Assembly: GCA_977006965.1 (NCBI GenBank)
Contig: OZ345365.1
Coordinates: forward strand, 434,001-498,000
DNA: 64,000 nucleotides
Reading direction: 5' to 3'
Source of the DNA: Phymatolithon calcareum
Lineage: Eukaryota; Rhodophyta; Florideophyceae; Hapalidiales
Shown here: piece after piece, positions 11,504-19,517 of the stretch
Layout: the number at the start of each line of letters is the position of its first letter
How positions within the stretch are numbered: the stretch's first letter is position 1
Position numbers and translations under genes: made by a program
Notes under the pieces: generated by a model
What the model was told of the DNA's origin: nothing
The model's database searches: none
Seen by the model: only the letters and a program-made list of their open reading frames with translations

Positions 11504-11708
11504 AGAATATCGCAAGAGCTACCGCGTTACTCTAAGGTGAGGCTTTGGGAGCTCTCAAAATCAAATCATCAAATATCCCCAATGTATCACTGTAAGGTAG
11601 AACATTTCTTTTGCTCTGCAGCAGTTGTTGATCTGCGGACCGTTCTGGAACTCGATGACGGTCGCAATTTGACGCGGCAATCTGGGGGTCTCGATAGCCC
11701 AAGGTGGC

Positions 11709-13260
11709 CTACGACAACATCACGGCTGTATCCCCACTACAGTAACGACCACAATTAGTGCGGATTCCTAAATAGTGCGGGTTCCTAATTAGTACGTCAG
11801 ATTCCAAATTAGTGTGGGCCGCACTAATTGTTGTCTCCTCTTTTTGTTAGCGTGGATGCACTAATTAGGGTCTCTAAAATAATTTTTTTCGGAAAGATTA
11901 TATCATTCTCATCCGCTGTTTTCAACTTGAAATCTTCCACGTACTACTGTCCACCTGACAGTAGCTTGGAAAGTCTCCTCAGATCCATTGGCACGGGCCT
12001 CTCTTTTATGTGCTGAGCATCGCTGGGTGTCTGCTTCCATGGAATTTCATTTACACTCTGCAAGGTGGTGCTGGAAATGGAGTGTCGAGTAAGGTGCTGG
12101 ATACCTGAGCAGCAACTGTATTCCGAGGATATGTAAGGCACTACAGTAGCTCTCTGCACACATTTTAATCGTTTTCACACTATGTAAGGCTGTCATTATA
12201 AACCTCTGTAAAGTGCTGCATTCGAGACGCATAAGTTACCCGGAAATTAAAACAAGCAAGTTTATCTCTGCTGTCACTGTGCTATCAGCACTTCATCTAC
12301 AACAGCTCGTGTTACGTCTCCAGAAAACATAACTCCAGTTTCAAACCATCTCTTGTTAAAATCTTTCTGCTTTCGCTCTTCGTTAAATCATAACTCCAGT
12401 TTTGTCCTTTTCTGTGCAAGAGATGCATACATTACGTCAATGGTGTACTATTAATGACTTTTTGTAAGAACAATAGCGATTTGAAAAGGCATTTAAAGAG
12501 CGATACCTGAAGCCGGTCATCAGAAAAACAAAATCTCGATATTGAACATCACCTCCAGCAGTATACCGTTCTGCAATATCATCCTTCACGGTATGCTGGA
12601 AGACGAAGAAAAAGAGCTCATTGCTATAAAAAGCCGCCTTTGGCGTATGGGCTTCGACAAGAACAATCGACCATCTCAGAAAACAAGGACAGAGTTCCCG
12701 AAGCCTCCACTGCTGTATTTGAGTTTCTTTGCAAATATCCTGGCAATACAATCGCAAGGCAATGGAAAATTCTACTCGAAATCTATGTAAGCTCGGACAC
12801 TGACGGCTCTTGGAGAACACAAAGCAATGCTCCAATGCGGTCTCGGTATGGAAAACGGGGTGTGGAAAGTGTCGCAGTTGAAAAGAGAGTTGCAAGAGAT
12901 TGTCCGTGAGCATAAAGTGCATTTCGAAGGGGAGCCAGTACCAGATCTTGGAGAGAAGTCCGCGAACATACAGGAAGATGTATAGTTTATTCACTCGGTC
13001 GTCTTCTAATAGCAATATGTACTTTCCTTTCTTATATCTCGTCTTGCTGGCGAGAATAGTGTTTCTATAAACCTGGCGCACTAATTGTTGGTCACACCTA
13101 TTAGTGCGGGTTCCTAAATAGTATACCAGGTTCCTGAATAGTGCGGTCCACACTAATTGTTGGTTCCAGCTTGGATTTTCATGTTCCTAATTAGTGCGGT
13201 CCGCACTAATTGTGGTCATTACTGTAGCCCAATTCAGGTAGAGCCGGATGCGGAGCACAT
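11709..13260 (-). pseudogene. Displaced 3' codons of the metalloprotease gene (left arm)
   Basis: The mirror of 21421-22972. On the minus strand 13260-13225 encodes the end of a PPC domain (RLYLNWA), and 11737-11709, beyond the pogo-like element, encodes SGDTAVML and then a TAG stop. The two pieces and the main gene are in register once the insertions and one copy of each target duplication are disregarded. They are no longer translated with the protease. Bases 11580-11708 are GC-richer and probably the original 3' flank of the gene. Confidence 0.8.
11740..13224. mobile_element. Pogo-like (Tc1/mariner superfamily) DNA transposon, non-autonomous
   Basis: Ends CAGTAACGACCACAATTAG and, inverted, CAGTAATGACCACAATTAG, flanked by a TA duplication (11738-11739, 13225-13226). 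Both ends carry arrays of an AATTAGTGCGG / TTCCTAATTAGTGCGG subterminal motif, about five or six per end. CAGT termini with TA duplications fit pogo/Tigger/Fot1 elements. No DDE transposase was recognised. A 238-codon minus frame (12437-13153) and a plus frame from 12542 with one TAA (ending KSANIQEDV, about 12985) are the only long frames and match nothing I know. Confidence 0.82.
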
Positions 13261-14040
13261 ACTTTCTTTCTTTCTTTCTTTATTGCAAATGACGTCAATT
13301 TTTAAGTTAACGCCTAAACTTGCTCTCGAGCAAGTTCTCTTCGTTCAAATATTGGATTATCGCTACGGGTTTCTCTCTGCACAGATCTTCTACCGTTTTG
13401 CTCCGAACTCTGCCGATGAATTTCCGTCGACTAACAGCCCGACCCGAAAAATGTAGGATCATATGTTCCACAGTTTCCTTCACACCATACGGGCATTTCT
13501 TGCACATTGGGTCGTGAGGAAGTGGCTCATTCTCGTTGTGTCCATGGTGAAAGCTGGCGACGATTGGACAGCAATTAGTTATGAGCTGGTTGAGTATTAC
13601 CTCAGCCCGTCTATGTGAGAGGTGTAGGTCTTCCGGGAGTGTCGGGATGGTAACTGGTTTGCTTTTGCAAGGCGGTTTGATAATGGATCGTGCCGCTTCC
13701 ATGGTGAGAGGTACCACTTGATGTGATAGCAGGCTTGATTCCGAGATTCCCCGGCGCGCGAGCTCATCAGCAGACTCATTTTTCGGGACTCCGCAGTGAC
13801 TCGGTATCCAAATGCATTCTATGTGAATCTCCTGTGCCATGATTTGTTCCATAAGATTCCATAGTTTCCGAACCATCTCTCCAAACATCCAAACATCCGC
13901 GGCTGGCCGTTGAGTGCGTCTATGCAGCTCTTGCTGTCGGTGAACCATCGAATAGTGCTGCCGCGCGATATCGGTAGACTGGATGCTGCCGGAAATGCGT
14001 GTACGGCCGCAAAAGCCTCGGCGTTGAATGAGGAGCCAAT
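13261..14040 (-). mobile_element. LINE C 3' fragment inserted in metalloprotease gene (left arm)
   Basis: A 5'-truncated LINE tail of 780 bp flanked by the 9-bp duplication ATGTGCTCC (GGAGCACAT on the plus strand, at 13252-13260 and 14041-14049). It encodes most of an RNase H (FNAEAF, WFTDSKSCIDAL, then in another frame SHCGVPKNESADELA). A C-terminal finger follows (CKKCPYGVKETVEHM) and a TTGCAATAAAGAAAGAAAG tail. Its last frame is fused to the protease ORF. Confidence 0.88.
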
Positions 14041-15163
14041 GGAGCACATGCTTGTGGGTGTGAACCAGCCGCGTGGTAATCTTCGCATTGAGACTTGTTC
14101 CACTGTCGTCGTCCCCTGCGACGAATTCCATTTCGCCATTCACCTCTTCGAATAACACCATCACTGCGTCGGAGTTGCCGAAAGTCTGGATCGTGTATTT
14201 GTCGGAGCGATCGACTTCAATAGCAAAGTTTCTTTGGTCGCCGGGGCCAATCGACATTTTCTCCAAGATGGACGGTTCCAGCTTCTTATACTTGGCCTTG
14301 TTGAGCGGCGGGTAGAACTTGCGTGTTTCCGCCTTGTCGATGTCGGTAAGTCCGTCAGAGGGCCGAAGGCCTTTGTTATACTGGGCAGGTTCGGTAATCA
14401 TCCCCGCCCCAAAGCCGTAGTGCATGATCGAATTGGGGTCCCAGTTCGAGCCCGCAACTTCCTGCGGAGACAGTTTGCGAAGGATGTTTTGGAACGTTCT
14501 TTCGCGGGACCAGTTGTTCGGCGGGCCGCCATACGTGAGATACACGGCCTCTTCGTCCCACACGATCCCCGAAAACGGATTTTGATGCTCGTGCTTGAAC
14601 CCTAGGGTATGGCCAATTTCGTGGATCGGGGTGTCCAGTCCGCCGCCGCGCGGATCTTGCGTCAGGTCCCACCCGAAATTCATCGTCCGCTCCTGTCGGC
14701 CTGGAATGTCTACCACGTCCCTGCCCACATAAGACCATGAGCCGTCGCCTCTCAAGAAGCCAATGCGGACCTGGGCGACGTTGATGTCAGTGACTTCCTC
14801 GAATTCGATCCCGATGCCTACATCCTCCCACGCCTTAAAAGCCGCTCGGACGAGGTTCTCGTTGCTCGGCACGCCTTTGAACGGGCCACTGTCGAACATG
14901 TAATACTTGAGCTTTGTGCCGTTGACCCATTTCTTTCCGATGAGGCGAATCAGCCCCTCTCGGTAGCTCGACACACCAGGCGCGAGCGGCCGCTCGGGAA
15001 CCTCGGGCAACGTGCACGAGCCCAGCCCGAAATCGTTGCTGAAGGACGGCCCATCCGCACTTTCAGGTGGGACGCCGCCACTTTTGCTGGCCAACTCAAG
15101 TTTCTCGACGCGATTCAAGATCGTGTTCAATTGATCATGAATTGATTGCGATTTATCGGCCAT
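13307..15163 (-). CDS. Astacin-type metalloprotease, read-through fusion to LINE RNase H (left copy)
   Basis: 618 codons. Residues 1-374 are a zinc endopeptidase of the astacin/matrixin type: HEIGHTLGFKHEH at 181-193 (zinc His 181, 185, 191; catalytic Glu 182), Met-turn SIMHY at 245-249, then a partial pre-peptidase C-terminal (PPC) domain with GDDDSGTSLNA. From residue 375 the frame enters the LINE C insertion, first out of frame and then in the RNase H frame (SHCGVPKNESADELA). There is no signal peptide; the N-terminus is a short coiled coil. The start is fixed by an AAAGGAG sequence 6 nt upstream. Base composition and SD point to bacterial origin. It differs from the right copy at three or four residues. 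Confidence 0.85.
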   Translation of the reverse strand: MADKSQSIHDQLNTILNRVEKLELASKSGGVPPESADGPSFSNDFGLGSCTLPEVPERPLAPGVSSYREGLIRLIGKKWVNGTKLKYYMFDSGPFKGVPSNENLVRAAFKAWEDVGIGIEFEEVTDINVAQVRIGFLRGDGSWSYVGRDVVDIPGRQERTMNFGWDLTQDPRGGGLDTPIHEIGHTLGFKHEHQNPFSGIVWDEEAVYLTYGGPPNNWSRERTFQNILRKLSPQEVAGSNWDPNSIMHYGFGAGMITEPAQYNKGLRPSDGLTDIDKAETRKFYPPLNKAKYKKLEPSILEKMSIGPGDQRNFAIEVDRSDKYTIQTFGNSDAVMVLFEEVNGEMEFVAGDDDSGTSLNAKITTRLVHTHKHVLHWLLIQRRGFCGRTRISGSIQSTDIARQHYSMVHRQQELHRRTQRPAADVWMFGEMVRKLWNLMEQIMAQEIHIECIWIPSHCGVPKNESADELARRGISESSLLSHQVVPLTMEAARSIIKPPCKSKPVTIPTLPEDLHLSHRRAEVILNQLITNCCPIVASFHHGHNENEPLPHDPMCKKCPYGVKETVEHMILHFSGRAVSRRKFIGRVRSKTVEDLCREKPVAIIQYLNEENLLESKFRR

Positions 15164-15169
15164 TATAAA

Positions 15170-15176
15170 CTCCTTT
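15170..15176 (-). promoter_or_regulatory. Shine-Dalgarno-like AAAGGAG
   Basis: On the minus strand AAAGGAG lies 6 nt before the ATG at 15163, ideal bacterial spacing. Eukaryotic ribosomes do not use this signal, so it is best explained as a relic of the gene's source genome. Confidence 0.7.
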
Positions 15177-15290
15177 GCAACAGGTGGAATTAGAAATGTC
15201 GTTCTTAATCGCGTAAGGTGACTGAGAGAGGTTAAACGAGGAGTTGGCGGACAGTTTGCTGCCCTTTACATTTAGCTATTCTACATCAAG

Positions 15291-15688
15291 ATGGTTCTTA
15301 TAATCATTTTCGAGTGGCCTAAGTAAGCACAAAAAAGTAGCTAGGGTAAAATGAGATCTGCGCAGGGAATAGGCCATATAAAAGAACAATAAAATACTTC
15401 ACGGATCATTCCTATTCTATATGTGCGTATCTTATACCACTCGCAACCTATATTATTGATTCAAAACGCATTCGGTGCGAGTACAATCCTAAGTAAAAAC
15501 AAGAAGCGTAGCTAGGGTAAAATGAGATCTTCGCAAGGAATAGTGCTAACTATTGCGCAACTTCAATATGAACCTAATTTTGCAATCAGAAAAGATTTAA
15601 TTCTATCAATTTGCAAGTGATATGTCTCGAGAATCCCGCCCTTCACAAACGGTCTTCGGATCGACAAGTAGGGCATATAAAAGGACAG
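15291..15688 (-). repeat. Tandem repeat units upstream of metalloprotease (left, units 1-2)
   Basis: A unit containing GTAGCTAGGGTAAAATGAGAT recurs at about 15340, 15510 and, after a LINE insertion, 16930. Adjacent shared blocks include TGGATCATTCCTAT-like, GCATTCGGTGCGAGTAC and CTCGAGAATCCCGCCC. The array lies between the metalloprotease start and the spacer. It may be its former upstream region; no promoter was recognised. Confidence 0.75.
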
Positions 15689-16826
15689 GGGGGGGGGGAA
15701 ATTGTAGGTTTTTATTTAAGAAGCCCTCAACGCCGGTATTCACCAACACCAGAGCAGCTTCCCGTTCATACTGCCATCTCATTACCCAATCAGATCACAT
15801 TACACTATCATTTCTTCTAACATATGGATTTCCAATGCTAAAAGTTTGTCAATCGCCGTTTTCGTCCCTTTTTCCCAAGATTCTTCTGCTCTTGGACTTG
15901 TCAAATTTCGTTGTAGAGTTTTCAGATTCTCTTCTGCGACCTCGTTGAAATGTTCAACGTACGACTCTGCTCTTCGTGGTGGGAAGCGGCCAAAGAACCA
16001 CTTAACTGCTAGGAGTCGGTGTTTCCTGGATCGAATTTGGAGTACAGGGCTTACTTTCTCCTTAGTATCGACGGTAATTTTTCTCTCTTTTTCTTCTTCC
16101 TTTTCAATCCATTCCTGTCGTCGGCCGTGGCTCTCGTGTTTGTGGGTCACCAGCCCTCGTACGGCTCGCTCGGTACTGGCTCTTAGGAGCTCATGCTCCT
16201 GCAGATAGCGGATATCCCTCTCTGCTTGCTGTATGTCCCCTTCTTTTCCTCCGTAATTTGCTTCCTTCTCGATTTCGTCCTTCCCTCGTATAAGCCTCTG
16301 TGCGAAGTGCTCTCCGAGTTGCGCTCTTCTTATCTTTGGTGGAGTAATTCTGCAGAGGCCTCGCATTCGGGCGTGCAATCGTTTCGCGTAGTTACCGAAG
16401 GCAACAGAGTAGAACAGACCTTCCGCTTGGTTGATCTGCGCTTCGACTGAGTTTGTCCATGGTGTGAGGTGTATCGCGTACTCCCATCTGCATTGCAAAA
16501 GAGCCTTGTACATTGCTATGTTCTTGGTAGCAGCTAGTCCTTGCGCTTAGACTCCCAGGTCTTTTAGTCCCATGATGATTCCCTTCGCCGCGTTGATGCG
16601 GTTTAGTGTTGCGTGGTGGGTTACTCCCGTGTTGTCGATCGTGGTTCCCAGGTATTCCAGTAGGCGGGTTTCGTGCAGCTCCTGGCCTGAGAGCCGGAAC
16701 TTGCGTTTGAATAATCCAGGATAGATAAGCACTTCGCTTTTTCCTTTCTTAGTGTTCCATGTCATTCCATTTTCTGTGGCCCAGCTCGTCGCCGTATCCA
16801 AAAGCCATTGCATACCATCGGAATTT
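15689..16826 (-). mobile_element. 5'-truncated LINE inserted in tandem repeat (left arm only)
   Basis: Flanked by an imperfect 13-bp duplication TATAAAAGGACAG (15676-15688) / TATAAAAGAACAG (16827-16839). The minus strand carries ORF2 from just after RT motif C to the end, with ATAAAAACC and a CCTACAATTTCCCC poly-C tail. It is absent from the right arm, where the segment was lost by recombination between repeat units. Confidence 0.85.
15800..16813 (-). pseudogene. LINE ORF2 C-terminal region (RT thumb onward)
   Basis: The frame shows WATENGMTWNTKKGKSEVL, YLGTTIDNTGV, then (after a TAA at about 16545) WEYAIHLTPWTNSV, EGLFYSVAFGNYAKR, and a basic C-terminus ending in LLAVKWFFGRFPPR, the same module as in LINE A (AIKWAFGMFPPM). 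Only one stop interrupts 330 codons, so it is younger than most LINE fragments here. Confidence 0.85.
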
Positions 16827-16991
16827 ATAAAAGAACAGTAAACCCCCCATGGATCATTTCTATCCTATATGTACGTATTGGTTTAAAAGCATTCGGTGCG
16901 AGTACAATCGTAAGTAAGAACAAAAAACGTAGCTAGGGTAAAATGAGATGTCCGCAAGGAGTAGAGTTAACTATCGCACAGCATCAATTAT

Positions 16992-17601
16992 TAGGGACTT
17001 ACGCGAGTACCGCGCCACGTGCCAGGCGCGGTTACGACATGCTATCGGATCAGCTGTCAAACGAGCTCGGTGCACTGATCACCGAGCTCCAAAATGTGGC
17101 GCAATGAACACACAATGACGCCTCGCTACCGGGGGTCGTCTACGGCGAACAATACAGGAGTTCTTGATGATGATGATGATTGCTATATTCAATTTACGAG
17201 GACATGGAATAGACAAGCCGTCAATTGAGGAAATCTGATCAGTGGACCCCAAGCTTTTCCCTCCGCCCTTTTACGGGAGATGGTTTTTGCAGCTAAGGCT
17301 ACGACGTTAACCCGGGTTACAAGTATTTGAATATATGATCGAAGCTACAACGTAGCTGCTGAAACGCATCTCCCTTGCAGTCTCATGAGTGTTACTGAGG
17401 GCGTTTAATAAATTCCAAGTTCAAAAAAAAATCAGGAGTTCTGCAATTTAGATGGGATATCTGAGATCCTAAGTTTTTCCGCCCGCTCCTCTGGCGGTGC
17501 GTTTTCGTAAGCTACACAAAAGTAGGTAGCAACTGAGGAAGCCTTGCCCATATCTTCAGAAGTCTGTGGGGCTTTGAAATAAACTTTGTTCAAAAAAACA
17601 A
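16992..17601 (+). mobile_element. LINE E 3' fragment with target duplication
   Basis: Flanked by CATCAATTAT (16982-16991 and 17602-17611). The 3' part has the family E end (CATATCTTCAGAAGTCTGTG, GGGCTTTGAAATAAACTTTG, A-rich tail). It contains a second insertion (17165-17432). Confidence 0.82.
17165..17432 (+). mobile_element. LINE A-related 3' fragment nested in LINE E fragment
   Basis: Flanked by CAGGAGTTCT (17155-17164 and 17433-17442). It matches the 3' UTR at 4390-4640 (GACATGGAATAGACAA, GATCGAAGCTACAA) and ends in an A-run. It begins with a TGA trinucleotide run. Confidence 0.82.
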
Positions 17602-17794
17602 CATCAATTATGAATCTAATTTTTCAGTCAGAAAAAGTTTAATTCTATCAATTTGTAAGTGATATATCTCGAGAATCCCGCCCTTCACAAACGATCTTTT
17701 GGATCGACAAATAGGGCATATACCGGAACAGTAAAACACTCCATGGATCATTCCTATCCTAAATGTACGTAGAGACCTGAACCGGACCGAACGG

Positions 17795-18299
17795 CCTACA
17801 ATTTCCCCCCTCCCCCCCCCCCCCCCATCGTCACGGAAGTGATCCTGTTGGCGACACTGTCTGCTTACACGGGTTTGAATAGATGATCGAAGCTACAAGG
17901 TAGCAACTGAAACGCATCTCTCTTGCAGTCTCATGAGCAAATTAAAGAAAACAAGCTCAGGGAGATCATGATCCTTACAAAGTTCCACATGAAAGGCAAG
18001 GTCTACCTGGGTGTGATGTTGATGTATATGTGGACAGCATACAGTGTCTGAGTGGCTTGGTTTTACTCCAAAGATAAAGAATTTGAGCTGCATTCTCAGA
18101 AGTTGACAGCTTTGGCTTATTTTGCCATCATTTTTCGAAAGAGATAACGCATCTTAATGATATGACGAACACTTCGATGCGTTTACTGCAATAGTTTTCG
18201 AGGTTCGATATGGAAGCGTATCTAGGCCTAGAGCTGGGAATGTCGCTCATCATGCTGTGACGTATCGAAGATTATTCTTCTCGGCGCGCTCGCATAACT
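17795..18299. other. Palindrome spacer, part 1: poly-C tract and LINE scrap
   Basis: Starts CCTACAATTTCCCCCC and a long C-run (to about 17826), the same string that ends the LINE at 15689-16826. Bases 17870-17935 match the LINE A-related 3' UTR. From 17940 to 18299 I recognise nothing. Confidence 0.6.
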
Positions 18300-18625
18300 T
18301 CCGGGGGGCTAATAAAGGGAAGCCCTCTCGGGGGGCAACTTCTGGTGGCTCTTAACATCAGGGGGTGTGCTCTGCAACGAGAGCTCGCTCGGGGGGACAG
18401 CAAAAGGTAGGCGCTCTTCAACGAGTGCTCTTCCGGGGGGACAACTTCGGGAGGCTTTTCAACGAGGCCTCGCTCTCGCTCGCGGGGGCAACTTGGAGGG
18501 TGGCGTTCGTCAACGGAGCTCGCTCGGGGGGACAACTTCGGAGGGCGTTCAACGGAAGCCCAATCGGGGGGACATCTTGCGCGGCTCCAAAAACGGAACC
18601 TCGCTCGGGGGGACAACTTCGGTGG
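18300..18625. repeat. Degenerate G-rich minisatellite
   Basis: Eight or nine imperfect repeats centred on CGGGGGGACAACTTCGG, spaced about 27-48 bases. Long ORFs occur on both strands (for example 18365-18964 +, 18272-18616 -) with repeated SGGQLR or PPE..P peptides. These follow from the DNA repeat, and I do not call a gene. Confidence 0.75.
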
Positions 18626-18930
18626 GGACTATCGGCGCGGGTTCCGGTTTTCGCGTCGGCGACAACTAGTCGTGCACCGGGTATGATATCGATGGTTTCA
18701 TACATTCAGCACGTAGCACGATTTCGGATATTTCGTGTCGGTTCGCAGAGTGTTTCGGGGTCAGCACTCTTGACTTGGTCTTCAGCGGGGCAGCGTTCTT
18801 CATCGCGACAACCGATTTCGGCGGAGAAGCCGCAAAAATGCGCGCATTCGTCACCGCATTCGTCGTGGTCACAAATACCGGCGCGGGCTACCCGCCCGCG
18901 CCGGAATTCTTCAGTTTCGTGTCTCGTGGA
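18626..18930. other. GC-rich end of spacer with GC hairpin
   Basis: Unlike its AT-richer surroundings. Holds a perfect 11-bp hairpin (arms 18878-18888 and 18894-18904, loop TACCC). On the minus strand this is followed by TATTTGT, so it could be a weak intrinsic-terminator relic. An 84-codon minus frame (18706-18960) contains six Cys in about 30 residues but matches no family I know. Confidence 0.4.
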
Positions 18931-19400
18931 CCGTTCGGTCCGGTTCAGGTCTATGTACATTTAGGATAGGAATGATCCATGGAGTGTTTTACTGTTCTGG
19001 TATATGCCCTATTTGTCGATCCAAAAGATCGTTTGTGAAGGGCGGGATTCTCGAGACATATCACTTGCAAATTGATAGAATTAAATCTTTTCTGATTGCA
19101 AAATTAGGTTCATATTGAAGTTGCGCAATAGTTAGCACTATTCCTTGCGAAGATCTCATTTTACCCTAGCTACGCTTCTTGTTTTTACTTAGGATTGTAC
19201 TCGCACCGAATGCGTTTTGAATCAATAATATAGGTTGCGAGTGGTATAAGATACGCACATATAGAATAGGAATGATCCGTGAAGTATTTTATTGTTCTTT
19301 TATATGGCCTATTCCCTGCGCAGATCTCATTTTACCCTAGCTACTTTTTTGTGCTTACTTAGGCCACTCGAAAATGATTATAAGAACCATCTTGATGTAG
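18931..19400 (+). repeat. Tandem repeat units upstream of metalloprotease (right arm)
   Basis: Two units only. Sequence on the protease side of about 19065 matches left unit 2, and sequence on the spacer side of about 19050 matches left unit 3. The crossover falls in the shared block around CTCGAGAATCCCGCCC. Confidence 0.75.
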
Positions 19401-19504
19401 AATAGCTAAATGTAAAGGGCAGCAAACTGTCCGCCAACTCCTCGTTTAACCTCTCTCAGTCACCTTACGCGATTAAGAACGACATTTCTAATTCCACCTG
19501 TTGC

Positions 19505-19511
19505 AAAGGAG
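19505..19511 (+). promoter_or_regulatory. Shine-Dalgarno-like AAAGGAG
   Basis: Six nucleotides before the ATG at 19518; identical to the left arm. It decides the start codon of the metalloprotease frame and is the clearest prokaryotic mark in the window. Confidence 0.7.
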
Positions 19512-19517
19512 TTTATA

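Larger units (their letters stand above)
7074..11580 (+). mobile_element. LINE G, left-arm copy, split by nested LTRs
   Basis: An APE-type LINE running from an unassigned 5' segment through endonuclease and RT to a 3' UTR ending AAATCATCAAATATCCCC near 11575. It is interrupted at 10031-11290 by LTR X, which itself holds a copia solo LTR. The 5' segment 7138-7215 has a diverged inverted relative at 53525-53620. Multiple stops make it a pseudo-element. Its 3' end directly abuts the former 3' flank of the metalloprotease gene. Confidence 0.88.
1..17794. repeat. Left arm of giant inverted repeat
   Basis: Each element here recurs on the opposite strand in 18931-39455. Paired coordinates sum to 34681 for inner pairs (15163 with 19518; 11397 with 23284) and to 39456-39457 for outer pairs (6251 with 33205; 206 with 39250). 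The 4775-base step between the two sums equals the copia internal region plus one LTR, present only in the right arm. The arm runs off the window start. Against the right arm it has about 1.9 kb extra at 15.69-17.6 kb. Confidence 0.96.
16827..17794 (-). repeat. Third tandem unit, split by nested insertion
   Basis: Continues the repeat unit after the LINE at 15689-16826, is cut by a 610-bp insertion (16992-17601), and ends at 17794 with GACCTGAACCGG and GACCGAACGG. Bases 17640-17794 pair with 18931-19085 and mark the inner end of the palindrome. Confidence 0.8.

Noticed and set aside
12437-13153. 238-codon minus-strand ORF as transposase of the pogo-like element
   Set aside because: No DDE or helix-turn-helix pattern, and the right-arm copy has a stop inside it (TAT to TAG at about 22055).
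13256-13285. GAAA repeats as CRISPR-like or telomeric repeat
   Set aside because: They are the 3' tail of LINE C, next to AATAAA, and recur on other copies.
15611-15948. Overlapping short ORFs around the 15.69-kb G-run
   Set aside because: They cross the LINE insertion boundary and the homopolymer, and have no counterpart in the right arm.
18365-18964. 199-codon ORF in the spacer as a real repeat protein
   Set aside because: Long frames occur on both strands of the same minisatellite; the peptide repeat is a by-product of the DNA repeat and the frame ends in unrelated sequence.
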